Shown: positions 24,660-33,698, counted from the first letter of the stretch. The stretch is 45,439 nucleotides of DNA from Lachnospiraceae bacterium (GCA_900766575.1 CAAFVW010000189.1:1-45439), one strand, 5' to 3'. Notes: generated from the sequence alone by a model not told the origin. Program-made: numbers and translations.

Positions 24660-26258
24660 TTAATTAAATTTCCCATTCACATATTCCGTGGGGGAGACCC
24701 CCTCCACCCGCTTGAATACTTTGCTAAAATAAAAGGCACTCTCAAAGCCGAGAGCCTCCGCGGCTTCGTAGACCTTCATATTTTCCTCTTCCAACAGCCG
24801 TTTGGCTTCCGTGACCTTGCAGATATTGATATATTCACTGAAACCGGTGTCATTGTATTTACTGAATAACTGGCTTAAATAATTCGGGCTGATGCCAAAG
24901 ACCGCGGCCACCTCATTCAGGGATAAGCGTTCACTTACGTGCTCGTTAATATATTTCCGGACATTGGTCACGATATGGTTTTTATAATCCTTTCTGCGGG
25001 CCTGGAACAACTCGCACAGCTGCTCACAGAAGAATTGCAGCCATTGGATCACATGGTCCACATTGGACTGCTTGTAGAGGGAACGGTAGCCGTCGGGATC
25101 TTTCGCAAAAAATCCGGAGACAATGGATTCACCATCCTGCAGCAGCGAAATGGACAGGTAGAGGATGTTGCTGGCTGCATCCAGTGCCTGTACATAATGT
25201 CCGGGATGATCCCGGAACAGATCGCAGAGAGACTGGATCGTGCTTTGCAGAATATCGGGATCATATTCCTCAAAGGCTCTGGTGAGATCGTTTTTGAACA
25301 GACTGATATTAAAGGAATTTTTGGCATTTTCCCGCGAATGATCGGTATCAAATGCAACAATGGATTCTCCGGCCTCCGTATTCTGGAAGATCTGTCTTGC
25401 ATACTGGTAAGAGTCGCAGATCGTACCCGGGGTCTGTACCGGCAGACCGATGCCGCAGCGGAGCGTAACATTGTAGTAATTTTGCAGAGTTGTGCTGATG
25501 CTTTGTAAAATATCCGTCAGATGTTCAATATAATCTGTAGTATCGGAAGAATCAGCAAAGCAAAAAATCAGCGCAAAATGACGCAGATCCAGGGATAATG
25601 CATAAAGCGGCAGATATTTGCCGCCCAGTTCCCGGATCATCTGTAACGAACTGGTGAACAGAGGCATTTGTTTTTCGGCAGACATCTGATCGGCCTGAGG
25701 GCTGATGATCTCTCCGTAACAGCAGATGTAAGCACCATAGTCAAAGTTCAGATTCAGATCCTGGCTCTGCAGCCGGAACTGTTCTTCGGACTCAAACAGA
25801 TCATGCAGCAGACTGATGAGGAATTTGTCGTAAAAAGGATGAATATTTACGGCGGACATCTGTTTCTTGCGGGACTGGGAGATCTGGGAAAGTACTCTGT
25901 CGATAGCAGTTTTCAGTACTTCCGGTGTCAGTTCCAGCTTTACCAGATAGTCGGATACCTGATAAGATAAGGCATCCCTTGCCATCTGGAAATCCTCATA
26001 GCTGGTAAGAATGATAAAGTAAGGACAATTCTCACCATAGCGTTCCCGGCATACTCTGGCAAGCTCCAGACCGCTCATGACGGGCATTTTGATATCTGTG
26101 ATGACAATATCCGGAGATTTTTCCTCAATGATCCTGAGAGCGGCCTGACCGTTCATGGCAGTGCCGCAGATTTCAATATTCATTTCATTCCAGTTCAGCA
26201 TGGAACGGATTCCCGCCTGAACTAAAGGTTCATCATCCACGATTAAAAGCTGATACAT
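24660..26258 (-). CDS. YesN-type response regulator with AraC output domain
   Basis: A 532-residue two-component regulator. The N-terminal receiver (1-120) has the acidic pair Asp8-Asp9 and the phosphoacceptor Asp55 in VITDIKMPVMSG. A long middle region follows. The C-terminal AraC DNA-binding domain (about 430-530) has two helix-turn-helix motifs (LSLNEVAAVFGISPNYLSQLF and the YEAAEALGFESAFYFSKVFK region). GGAG lies six bases before the ATG. It follows the sensor kinase gene by 73 bases on the same strand. Such pairs usually control the adjacent sugar importer, here the genes from 28407 and perhaps the lyase at 22578. Confidence 0.92.
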   Translation of the reverse strand: MYQLLIVDDEPLVQAGIRSMLNWNEMNIEICGTAMNGQAALRIIEEKSPDIVITDIKMPVMSGLELARVCRERYGENCPYFIILTSYEDFQMARDALSYQVSDYLVKLELTPEVLKTAIDRVLSQISQSRKKQMSAVNIHPFYDKFLISLLHDLFESEEQFRLQSQDLNLNFDYGAYICCYGEIISPQADQMSAEKQMPLFTSSLQMIRELGGKYLPLYALSLDLRHFALIFCFADSSDTTDYIEHLTDILQSISTTLQNYYNVTLRCGIGLPVQTPGTICDSYQYARQIFQNTEAGESIVAFDTDHSRENAKNSFNISLFKNDLTRAFEEYDPDILQSTIQSLCDLFRDHPGHYVQALDAASNILYLSISLLQDGESIVSGFFAKDPDGYRSLYKQSNVDHVIQWLQFFCEQLCELFQARRKDYKNHIVTNVRKYINEHVSERLSLNEVAAVFGISPNYLSQLFSKYNDTGFSEYINICKVTEAKRLLEEENMKVYEAAEALGFESAFYFSKVFKRVEGVSPTEYVNGKFN

Positions 26259-26331
26259 AGTAACTCCGTTCTGGGCAGATACCTGTCCGGATTAAGTGTT
26301 TTCGGATCAAAGAGTTTCAGATCAAATAGTT

Positions 26332-28143
26332 TCATTCGATATGCAGAGGAATATTCGGAATATGTATGGACATAGTCGTATATTCTCCTTCTTTGCTTTC
26401 TATGGTAATGCCGTATTCTGCACCGAATTGATATTGTAAGCGTTTATGTACATTGCTGACACCGATTTCACGGAAGAAATCCGCGGAACTGTCGTCGTTG
26501 GAGCTTAACACCTGCGCAGCTTTTTCCGCTGTCATGCCCACACCGTCATCTGTAACATCAATACGGATCTTTTCTGTGTTGTCCGATGTCTCATAGCCGA
26601 CATGTATCCGGATGTGTCCGGAACAGCCCTTCGGTTCGATACCGTGGAAAATTGCATTTTCCACCAGAGGCTGCAATGTAAACTTGATAATCTCACTGTT
26701 GTACAGAGATTCATCATCCACCTGAATGCCCATGGTAATGGTGCCGCCGTAGCGGTAGCTCTGAATGGTGAAATAGTTCTCCAACAGAGATAATTCTTCC
26801 CGGATATCGATCAACAGGCTGGTGCCCTTGGAAATGCTTTTCAACAGGCGGGACAGGGAGGTGGTCATCTCGGAGATACCGGTTGCTCCCTGTATAGTCG
26901 CCATCCATTTGATGGAATTCAGCGTATTATACAGGAAATGAGGATTGATCTGGCTTTGCAGCATTTTGTATTCCAGGTCCTGTTTCTGCTTTTCATCTTC
27001 CAGTCTTTTCTCCAGAAGCTCCGACACATTTTCTGACAGATTGTTGATACCCCGTCCAATGTCTCCCAGCTCATGATCCCATTCCACGGAAGGGTCTCTG
27101 GAGAAGTCCCCACCGGCGATTCGTACCATCCGTGTCTGCAGCCTGGATACAGGTACCGTGATCATACGATTCATCAGCAGCATTAGAATGATACCGATAG
27201 ACAAAATGCCGATCAGGATGCAGGCAAGGATTCCCATGAACAGAACCGCCTGATTTGTCCGTTCCGCATGGGAAATACTCTGGCTCAGGTAGCAGTCCGG
27301 CATATCTAACGGTGTGGTGACCAGAATCTGTTCTCCTTTGGCAGAACTGTGAATTTTGGAGATATGAGTGGTTCCGGTGAGGGAATATGCGCTCAGATCA
27401 TCCAGAATACTATATTCGGGCGTAAATTCCTGCAAGCCTCCGTTTTCATAAATATAGGTATGTCCTGCAATGGACAGATAGAGAAAGCTGTCTGACGGAC
27501 AACTGTAATCCTTCAAAGGTATGGTGAACAGATCTGAGGATATTTCGATGAACAGATATCCTGCCTGCCTGTTATTGTATTGGTAGGTAATGGGACGGAT
27601 CACAGGTAATACTTTACGTCCCGCACGGTGAAAAGGATCGGATACAATACCGGTCGAAAAATCATAATCATCGGCAGTCAGTAATTCTTCATAATAAGGA
27701 AGCTCCGGAATCAGCGTTGCAAGATCTGCGGTAGAGGAGTACGTTGCGGTTACCACCTGCAGATAATGCTCCTGTGAGACAATGGCAATTCTGGGCATAT
27801 AATTATAAGAAGAATTCCGGCTGCATTCCTCGTAGAAGGAATCATAAGTGGATACCGACAGGACAGAGCCGGGATTGGGGTTATGTTCAATATAATTGGC
27901 AATATTGGAATCTGTCTGGCAATATCTGACCAACCGGTACACTTCATCAATACTGTTGTCCATGGATTCCGACAACAGTCGCAGGCTGGTCTCGGTGGAC
28001 TGGATCAGAGTGTTCTGTAAATAATGTTGGAAAATATAGTAACTGAACAGACTGATCAACAGACACATCCCCAGAATTGCGCTCAGAGTGAAAAGCAATA
28101 TGCGGTTTCGTATGCTTTTTGAGTGATAAACGGTTTTTTTCAT
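26332..28143 (-). CDS. YesM-type sensor histidine kinase
   Basis: A 603-residue membrane kinase. It has two transmembrane helices (about 15-38 and 298-324) that bracket a 260-residue extracellular sensor domain, then a HAMP linker (325-378), the phosphoacceptor His402 in QINPHFLYNTLNSI, and an HATPase domain with the N box (LQPLVENAIFHG) and G box (DVTDDGVGM). The start codon has no visible ribosome site. Instead an extended -10 motif, TGTTATACT, ends six bases before it, so the message may begin at the ATG itself. It pairs with the YesN-type regulator. Confidence 0.92.
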   Translation of the reverse strand: MKKTVYHSKSIRNRILLFTLSAILGMCLLISLFSYYIFQHYLQNTLIQSTETSLRLLSESMDNSIDEVYRLVRYCQTDSNIANYIEHNPNPGSVLSVSTYDSFYEECSRNSSYNYMPRIAIVSQEHYLQVVTATYSSTADLATLIPELPYYEELLTADDYDFSTGIVSDPFHRAGRKVLPVIRPITYQYNNRQAGYLFIEISSDLFTIPLKDYSCPSDSFLYLSIAGHTYIYENGGLQEFTPEYSILDDLSAYSLTGTTHISKIHSSAKGEQILVTTPLDMPDCYLSQSISHAERTNQAVLFMGILACILIGILSIGIILMLLMNRMITVPVSRLQTRMVRIAGGDFSRDPSVEWDHELGDIGRGINNLSENVSELLEKRLEDEKQKQDLEYKMLQSQINPHFLYNTLNSIKWMATIQGATGISEMTTSLSRLLKSISKGTSLLIDIREELSLLENYFTIQSYRYGGTITMGIQVDDESLYNSEIIKFTLQPLVENAIFHGIEPKGCSGHIRIHVGYETSDNTEKIRIDVTDDGVGMTAEKAAQVLSSNDDSSADFFREIGVSNVHKRLQYQFGAEYGITIESKEGEYTTMSIHIPNIPLHIE

Positions 28144-28149
28144 GCATTC

Positions 28150-28158
28150 AGTATAACA
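28150..28158 (-). promoter_or_regulatory. Extended -10 promoter of the sensor kinase gene
   Basis: On the minus strand, TGTTATACT fits the extended -10 pattern TGnTATAAT, with the last base six bases before the start codon. Transcription would begin at or next to the A of ATG. No good -35 is visible, as is usual for this class. Confidence 0.5.
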
Positions 28159-28233
28159 TAACGGAAGAAAAAAGGTAGTTGGAAAACCAAGATGCTAAAA
28201 AAAGTGCATATTAAAATAAAAAAATACATTTTC

Positions 28234-28247
28234 GGTAAGCGCTTTCA
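28234..28247. promoter_or_regulatory. Putative CcpA cre site in the divergent region
   Basis: GGTAAGCGCTTTCA matches the cre consensus at 13 of 14 positions (first base differs). It lies between the kinase gene and the binding-protein gene, about 80 bases before the -10 of the latter, and could affect both. Confidence 0.55.
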
Positions 28248-28324
28248 GAAAAAATGTAAACAAATTATAAAAAATTGTGAATACTATTATAAATTTTTCC
28301 ATGTCATGTTCCGGCCTTTTTCGT

Positions 28325-28330
28325 TATACT
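28325..28330 (+). promoter_or_regulatory. -10 element of the binding-protein gene
   Basis: TATACT lies 76 bases before the start codon without a recognisable -35, as expected for an activator-dependent promoter. The YesN-type regulator is the candidate activator. Confidence 0.4.
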
Positions 28331-28406
28331 TTAGTTACAGTCAGGGAACCGATAGAAAACGGATCCGGGACACGTAACGAAGTATCAAATTAACAGGAGG
28401 GTTTAC

Positions 28407-29771
28407 ATGAAAAAGAAAGTATTAAGTTTAGTACTGACAGCAGCAATGATGACTACCATGCTTGCAGGATGCGGCAGTTCCGATAACGGCAGCGCAGCAG
28501 CTTCCACCGGTGAAGCACCCGCAGCAACTACCGAATCTACGGTAGCAGCTTCCACCGAGGCAGCACCTGCAGAAGAAGTTACTTTAAAGTGGGCTATCTG
28601 GGATCAGGAGACCACACAGTACTGGGGCGACATCAAGGATGCATATGAAGCATCTCACCCCGGTGTAACCATTGAGATGGTAGACCTTGGTTCTACCGAT
28701 TACATGACCGTTTTGGCAACCGAGCTTTCCGGCAGCGGATCCGATTTCGATGTAGTAACCGTCAAGGATGTACCCGGATATGCAACTCTGGTACAGAAAG
28801 GATCTATCCTTTCCCTGGATGATTACATCTCCAAGGATGGTGTAGATTTAAGCAAATACGCAGGTGTTACCGATCAGGTAACCGTAGACGGAAGCCTGTA
28901 TGAACTACCTTTCAGAAATGACTTCTGGGTACTGTTCTATAACAAGGATCTGTTCGATGCCAAGGGCGTTGCTTATCCTACCAACGATATGACCTTTGAT
29001 GAGTACGATGCTCTGGCAAGAGAGATGACAGATACCACCTTTGGTTCTCAGGTATACGGTGCTCATTACCATACCTGGAGAAGTGCAGTACAGCTGTTCG
29101 GTGTTCTGGATGGCAAACACACCATCTTAGACGGCAACTACGATTTCTTCAAGCCTTATTATGAAATGGTTCTGAATCAGGAAGCTGACGGCGTATGCAG
29201 AAAGTACACGGATCTGAAGACCGAAGGTTTACATTATTCCGCAGCATTCTCCGGTGGAGATGTAGCAATGATGAACATGGGCTCTTGGTTCATCGCAACC
29301 ATGATCTCCAATCTGAAGTCCGGCGAATATGATTCCAGCCTGTGCGGTAACTGGGGTATCGTTAAGTATCCCCATGCAGAAGGCGTAGAGCCCGGTTCTA
29401 CTCTGGGTACCATCACCGGTCTGGCTGTAACCACTGCAAGTGATACTCCCGATGCATCTTGGGATTTCGTTAAGTGGGTAAGTGGTGAAGAAGGTGCAGC
29501 AGTTATGGCTTCCAGCGGTAACTTCCCTGCAATGATGACTGATGAAGTAGTAGACATGATCTCCGGTCTGGAAGGTTTCCCTGCCGACGAAGCCAGCAAA
29601 GAGGCTCTGACTGTATCCAACCTGTACCTGGAAGTTCCTTACGCTCCCAATGTATCTGAGATCAACTCCGCTCTGGATTCCTATCATGGAAGCATCATGA
29701 CCGGTGAGATGAGCATTGATGATGGTATTGCTGCAATGAATAAAGCGGTAGCTGACCTTCAGGCTCAGTAA
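28407..29771 (+). CDS. Extracellular sugar-binding lipoprotein
   Basis: A 454-residue solute-binding lipoprotein of the family 1 sugar type. The signal peptide ends in the lipobox MLAGC (Cys about residue 22), followed by an Ala/Ser/Thr-rich linker (to about residue 55). The binding domain includes the WAIWDQETTQYW region and the GSSGNFPA-like MASSGNFPAMMTDEV segment near the C-terminus. AGGAGGG precedes the start. It is the first gene of the locus 2 transport operon and is separated from the permeases by a hairpin. The ligand is probably an unsaturated-uronate-containing oligosaccharide, inferred from neighbours. Confidence 0.92.
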   Translation: MKKKVLSLVLTAAMMTTMLAGCGSSDNGSAAASTGEAPAATTESTVAASTEAAPAEEVTLKWAIWDQETTQYWGDIKDAYEASHPGVTIEMVDLGSTDYMTVLATELSGSGSDFDVVTVKDVPGYATLVQKGSILSLDDYISKDGVDLSKYAGVTDQVTVDGSLYELPFRNDFWVLFYNKDLFDAKGVAYPTNDMTFDEYDALAREMTDTTFGSQVYGAHYHTWRSAVQLFGVLDGKHTILDGNYDFFKPYYEMVLNQEADGVCRKYTDLKTEGLHYSAAFSGGDVAMMNMGSWFIATMISNLKSGEYDSSLCGNWGIVKYPHAEGVEPGSTLGTITGLAVTTASDTPDASWDFVKWVSGEEGAAVMASSGNFPAMMTDEVVDMISGLEGFPADEASKEALTVSNLYLEVPYAPNVSEINSALDSYHGSIMTGEMSIDDGIAAMNKAVADLQAQ

Positions 29772-29825
29772 TGAAGATCTTCTCTATAAAAGTATTGAAT
29801 GTTTGTTGAATGTTGAATAAGACTT

Positions 29826-29853
29826 AAGGGGTCGTACCTACGGCCCCTTTCTT
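29826..29853 (+). terminator. Partial terminator between binding-protein and permease genes
   Basis: AAGGGGTCGT pairs with ACGGCCCCTT (one mismatch) around a short loop, followed by TTCTTAT. Its place after a binding-protein gene suggests that it sets the higher expression of that protein. Confidence 0.65.
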
Positions 29854-29905
29854 ATCAAAAAAGACGCAAAAGATAACACAAAAAGCGTTTGAAAGGAGAA
29901 TTGTT

Positions 29906-30805
29906 ATGCGGAAATTAAGCCGTCAAACCAAAAGAGATCTGGTGGCCTACTCCTTTATTGCACCTAACTTTATCGGTTTCTGCGTATTTACCCTGATCCC
30001 CATTATATTTGCCTTTGCCCTTGCTTTCATGAAGTGGGACGGAAGTAATCCGATCCAGTGGGCAGGCCTTAGCAATTTTACAAGACTGTGGAAGGACACC
30101 TTCTTTATCGCAGCATTTAAAAATACCATTATTTATTGTATCGGTACCGTGCCTCTGACCATGATCGCATCTCTGGCACTGGCCATCGTGTTAAATCAGA
30201 AAGTAATAGGAAGAGGTATTTTCAGAACCATTTCCTTTTTCCCATATGTAGCTTCTCTGGTAGCAATCACCGCAGTATGGAAAATGTTGTTCCATCCCTC
30301 CAAGGGACCTGTGAACAACATTCTGCTGAATGTTTTCAATGTACCGCAGGATCAGCTTCCCCAGTGGTTCACCGGCGGACTGGTACTGTTCTCCATGATT
30401 CTGTTCAGTGTATGGAAATATATGGGTTATTATATGGTAATCTACCTGGCAGGTTTACAGGGAATCTCCTCTGAACTGTATGAGGCAGCCAGTCTGGACG
30501 GTGCAAATACCTGGCAGAAATTCCGTTATGTGACCTGGCCGCAGCTGTCTTCCACGACTTTCTTCGTCGTAGTCATGCTGACGATCAACTGCTTTAAGGT
30601 ATACGATATCGCCATCATGCTGGCAGGCGGCGGAAGCGGTGAGTTGACAACATCCGCAACCGTTCTCGTATATTACATCTATCAGAAAGCATTTATTGAC
30701 TGGGATCTGGGCTACTCCAGTTCTGTAGCAATGGTACTGTTTTTGATGGTACTGTTTGTAACGATCATCCAGTTCCGTGGTCAGGCAAAGAGGGAGAAAG
30801 CATAA
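29906..30805 (+). CDS. Sugar ABC transporter permease (UgpA/MalF type)
   Basis: A 299-residue CUT1 permease with six predicted membrane spans. The EAA loop reads EAASLDGANTWQKFRYVTWP (about residues 192-211). It begins MRKLSRQTKRDLVAYSFIAPNFIG, the usual basic start and first span. GGAGAA lies eight bases upstream. The stop codon overlaps the start of the next gene by one base (TAATG), so the two are translationally coupled. Confidence 0.92.
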   Translation: MRKLSRQTKRDLVAYSFIAPNFIGFCVFTLIPIIFAFALAFMKWDGSNPIQWAGLSNFTRLWKDTFFIAAFKNTIIYCIGTVPLTMIASLALAIVLNQKVIGRGIFRTISFFPYVASLVAITAVWKMLFHPSKGPVNNILLNVFNVPQDQLPQWFTGGLVLFSMILFSVWKYMGYYMVIYLAGLQGISSELYEAASLDGANTWQKFRYVTWPQLSSTTFFVVVMLTINCFKVYDIAIMLAGGGSGELTTSATVLVYYIYQKAFIDWDLGYSSSVAMVLFLMVLFVTIIQFRGQAKREKA

Positions 30806-31596
30806 TGGCAGTTTTGGCTTTGAAGGTTCTCGATAAGGACAGCAACACCATCTGCGTCAGCAGCGGTGAGGATTTTGTGGATCTGGTCTGCACCCATACC
30901 TATGAAGAGGGTGACCGGATCGTGCTGGAGACGGATGAGAAGAATATTCACGTACATTTACAGGTGGATGATGCACTGGGAGATGCATTTGTATACATAA
31001 CCGACAACGTATCCTATTATGTTCCCTTCGGAGAAAAAAGGATCAGCATGTCTCCCAAGGTATTTTCCGGCAATAAGCATTATCTCTACGCGGAAGCGGC
31101 GAGGGAAGACGAGATCACAGCTTACCGGAATCTGGCATTGAATCCGGCGGACCAGCATATGGATGTTCCCTGTTATCCTCATGCCACAGCCAATGTGGAG
31201 ACCAGAGGTGAAAGCGTATTTGCAGCGAAAAATGCTATCGACGGCGTAAGAGCGAACCGCTCCCACGGGGAATGGCCTTACGAATCCTGGGGGATCAACA
31301 TGCAGGATGATGCAGCCATGAAGCTGGACTTCGGCAGACCGATACTGGCAGACAAGATTGTACTGTACACCAGATCCGATTTTCCCCATGATAATTGGTG
31401 GCAGCAGGTGACAATCCGGTTCTCCGATGGCAGTGAGCAGGAGTTCTCCCTGGAGAAAAGCAGCAGAGCACATATACTTACGATTCCGGAAAAGGAAATC
31501 ACCTGGCTGGAGCTCTGTAACCTGATCAAAGCAGAGGATCCGTCCCCCTTCCCGGCACTGAGTCAGATCGAAGTGTACGGCAGGGTAAAACGTTAG
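30805..31596 (+). CDS. Stand-alone carbohydrate-binding (discoidin-like) protein
   Basis: A 263-residue protein without signal peptide or membrane span. The C-terminal part (about 110-263) has the pattern of a galactose-binding/F5-8 type C domain: AKNAIDGVRANRSHGEWP, SWGINMQDDAAMKLDFGRP, KIVLYTRSDFPHDNWW and a closing FPALSQIEVYG. The N-terminal 100 residues form a beta-rich segment of unknown family. It lacks any catalytic domain. Its position between the two permease genes, with start overlapping the stop of the first, implies co-expression with the importer. A cytoplasmic glycan-binding or chaperone role is possible. Confidence 0.75.
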   Translation: MAVLALKVLDKDSNTICVSSGEDFVDLVCTHTYEEGDRIVLETDEKNIHVHLQVDDALGDAFVYITDNVSYYVPFGEKRISMSPKVFSGNKHYLYAEAAREDEITAYRNLALNPADQHMDVPCYPHATANVETRGESVFAAKNAIDGVRANRSHGEWPYESWGINMQDDAAMKLDFGRPILADKIVLYTRSDFPHDNWWQQVTIRFSDGSEQEFSLEKSSRAHILTIPEKEITWLELCNLIKAEDPSPFPALSQIEVYGRVKR

Positions 31597-31609
31597 GAGG
31601 CGCACAGAT

Positions 31610-32449
31610 ATGAAATCAGCACATAAAAAAGCCGTTTTAGGCAAAGTGATCGTATATGCGATTCTGATTCTGATCGCAGTGATCATGATCATTCCGTTCC
31701 TGTGGATGCTTTCCGCATCCATCAAGAGCGACAGAGAAGTATTCCAGATGAATCCTTTTGTGTGGATTCCGGCGAATCCCAAATGGGATAACTACGTGAG
31801 GATCTGGACCAAGATTCCTTTTGGCAGATTCGTGGGAAATACGGTATACCTGACATTGATCGTTACTTTTTTACAGTTACTGACCAGCAGCTTCGCCGCA
31901 TATTCTTTTGCAAAGCTGGACTTCCGTCATAAGAATGGACTGTTCCTGGCCTATATTGCTACCATCGCAATGCCCTGGCAGGTATACATGGTGCCCCAGT
32001 TCATTATGATGAGAAAGATGGGACTGAACGATAAGCTGTTGGCGATGATCTGCCTGCAGGCGTTCTCCGCTTTCGGTGTGTTCATGATGAAGCAGTTCTA
32101 TGAAGGCATTCCCGATGATCTGTGTGAAGCCGCCAGAATCGATGGCATGAGCGAGTATAGAATCTATGCCAGCATTATGCTGCCGCTGTCGAAACCGGCA
32201 TTGTCCACATTGACGATCTTTACTTTCGTGGCAACCTGGAATGACTATCTGGGACCCCTGATCTACTTGAAGAGCCAGGAGAAGAAGACCATTCAGCTGG
32301 GACTGAAAATGTTTATCAGCCAGTATTCTTCCGATTACGGTCTGATCATGGCAGGATCGGTATTGTCACTGATCCCGGTATTGATCGTATTCCTGGTATT
32401 GCAGAAATACTTCGTAGAGGGTGTTGCTTCTACGGGACTGAAGGGATAA
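31610..32449 (+). CDS. Carbohydrate ABC transporter permease (UgpE/MalG type)
   Basis: A 279-residue second permease of the locus 2 importer with six spans. The EAA loop reads EAARIDGMSEYRIYASIMLP (about residues 181-200) and the C-terminus KYFVEGVASTGLKG is the standard ending. TAGGAGGCG lies eight bases before the ATG. It partners with the permease at 29906. No ATPase gene follows, so a shared MsmX-type ATPase encoded elsewhere is expected. Confidence 0.92.
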   Translation: MKSAHKKAVLGKVIVYAILILIAVIMIIPFLWMLSASIKSDREVFQMNPFVWIPANPKWDNYVRIWTKIPFGRFVGNTVYLTLIVTFLQLLTSSFAAYSFAKLDFRHKNGLFLAYIATIAMPWQVYMVPQFIMMRKMGLNDKLLAMICLQAFSAFGVFMMKQFYEGIPDDLCEAARIDGMSEYRIYASIMLPLSKPALSTLTIFTFVATWNDYLGPLIYLKSQEKKTIQLGLKMFISQYSSDYGLIMAGSVLSLIPVLIVFLVLQKYFVEGVASTGLKG

Positions 32450-32469
32450 CGGATAACAATGTATTTTCA

Positions 32470-32503
32470 CAAGCCTGTGCCGGTTCCATGTCACAGGCTT
32501 GTA
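32470..32503. other. Perfect 11-bp stem between permease and GH88 genes
   Basis: ACAAGCCTGTG pairs perfectly with CACAGGCTTGT across a 12-base loop. It is followed by ATAATAAAAAAAG rather than a T-run, so it looks like an RNA processing or stabilising element, or a weak terminator. Confidence 0.55.
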
Positions 32504-32524
32504 TAATAAAAAAAGGGAAAAATT

Positions 32525-33697
32525 ATGATAACATTTGACGAAAAGAACTATCCGCAGATTACAGATGCGGAGATCAAAGAAGCATTGCAGTTTTCCACGG
32601 AGCAGGTGATCCGGGATCTGCCGGTATTCACAGATCAGTTCCAGAAAGCCTACAGCGAGAACGGTTTCTACCAGCCCATTCCGAACAATTACTGGACCTG
32701 TGGGTTCTGGACTGGAGAGATCTGGCTGGCTTATGAATATTCTCAGGATGAAAGGCTGAAAAAAGCCGGTGAAGTCCAGGTGAAGAGTTTCTTAGATCGT
32801 ATTGACAATAAAATCGAAGTAGATCATCACGATATGGGATTTCTCTATTCCCCTTCCTGCGTGGCGGCTTATAAGCTGATCGACAGTAAAGAAGGCAGGG
32901 AGGCCGCTATTAAGGCAGCAGACCAGCTCATCACCAGATATCATCCGATAGGTGAGTTCATTCAGGCCTGGGGACCCATGGATGCCCCGGAGAATTACCG
33001 TCTGATCATTGACTGTCTGTTAAATCTCCCCCTGTTATACTGGGCATCCGATGAGACCGGCGATCCGAAATACCGTGACATTGCGGAGAAACATATTCAC
33101 ACAGCGGTTGCCAATGTGATTCGTGAGGATTACTCTACCTGGCATACCTTTTTCTTCGATATGAAGACAGGAAAACCCGATCATGGCGCTACCTGTCAGG
33201 GATACCGTGACGGCTCTGCGTGGGCGAGAGGTCAGGCCTGGGGCGTCTACGGGATGGCACTGGCATATCGCTATACCGGCAGAAAAGAGTATATTGATCT
33301 GTTCCGCCATGTAACCGAATATTTCCTGGCACATCTGCCGAAGGATCTGGTGCCTTACTGGGATCTGGAATTTACCGATGGAGATGACCAGCCGAGGGAT
33401 TCCTCTTCCGCATCCATTGCAGCCTGCGGCATGTTGGAGATGGCAAAGTATCTGGAACCTGCGGAGGCAGAGCATTATATCACGCTGGCAAAACAGATCA
33501 TGAAGTCGGTGTATGACAATTACGCAGTGAAAAATCCGGAGGAGTCCAATGGACTGGTACTGCACAGCACCTACTCCAACCATTCCCCGTACAACACCTG
33601 CAACCATTATGGTGTAGACGAGTGCAATTCCTGGGGAGATTACTTCTACATGGAAGCACTGACCAGATTACTCAAGGACTGGAGGGAGTATTGGTAA
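32525..33697 (+). CDS. GH88 unsaturated glucuronyl hydrolase
   Basis: A 390-residue cytoplasmic alpha/alpha-barrel enzyme that hydrates and removes a 4,5-unsaturated uronic acid from the non-reducing end of oligosaccharides made by lyases. The two essential aspartates are visible: Asp103 in HHDMGFLYSPS and Asp163 in IIDCLLNLPLLYW, matching Asp88 and Asp149 of the Bacillus GL1 enzyme. The GSAWARGQAWGVYG motif near residue 235 is also typical. There is no signal peptide. It is encoded downstream of the importer and is functionally complementary to the heparinase-like lyase. Confidence 0.92.
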   Translation: MITFDEKNYPQITDAEIKEALQFSTEQVIRDLPVFTDQFQKAYSENGFYQPIPNNYWTCGFWTGEIWLAYEYSQDERLKKAGEVQVKSFLDRIDNKIEVDHHDMGFLYSPSCVAAYKLIDSKEGREAAIKAADQLITRYHPIGEFIQAWGPMDAPENYRLIIDCLLNLPLLYWASDETGDPKYRDIAEKHIHTAVANVIREDYSTWHTFFFDMKTGKPDHGATCQGYRDGSAWARGQAWGVYGMALAYRYTGRKEYIDLFRHVTEYFLAHLPKDLVPYWDLEFTDGDDQPRDSSSASIAACGMLEMAKYLEPAEAEHYITLAKQIMKSVYDNYAVKNPEESNGLVLHSTYSNHSPYNTCNHYGVDECNSWGDYFYMEALTRLLKDWREYW

Positions 33698-33698
33698 A

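Noticed and set aside
29876..29895. cre-like sequence around AAAGCGTTTGAA before the permease gene
   Set aside because: Three conserved cre positions do not match, and it lies downstream of the promoter and the attenuator.
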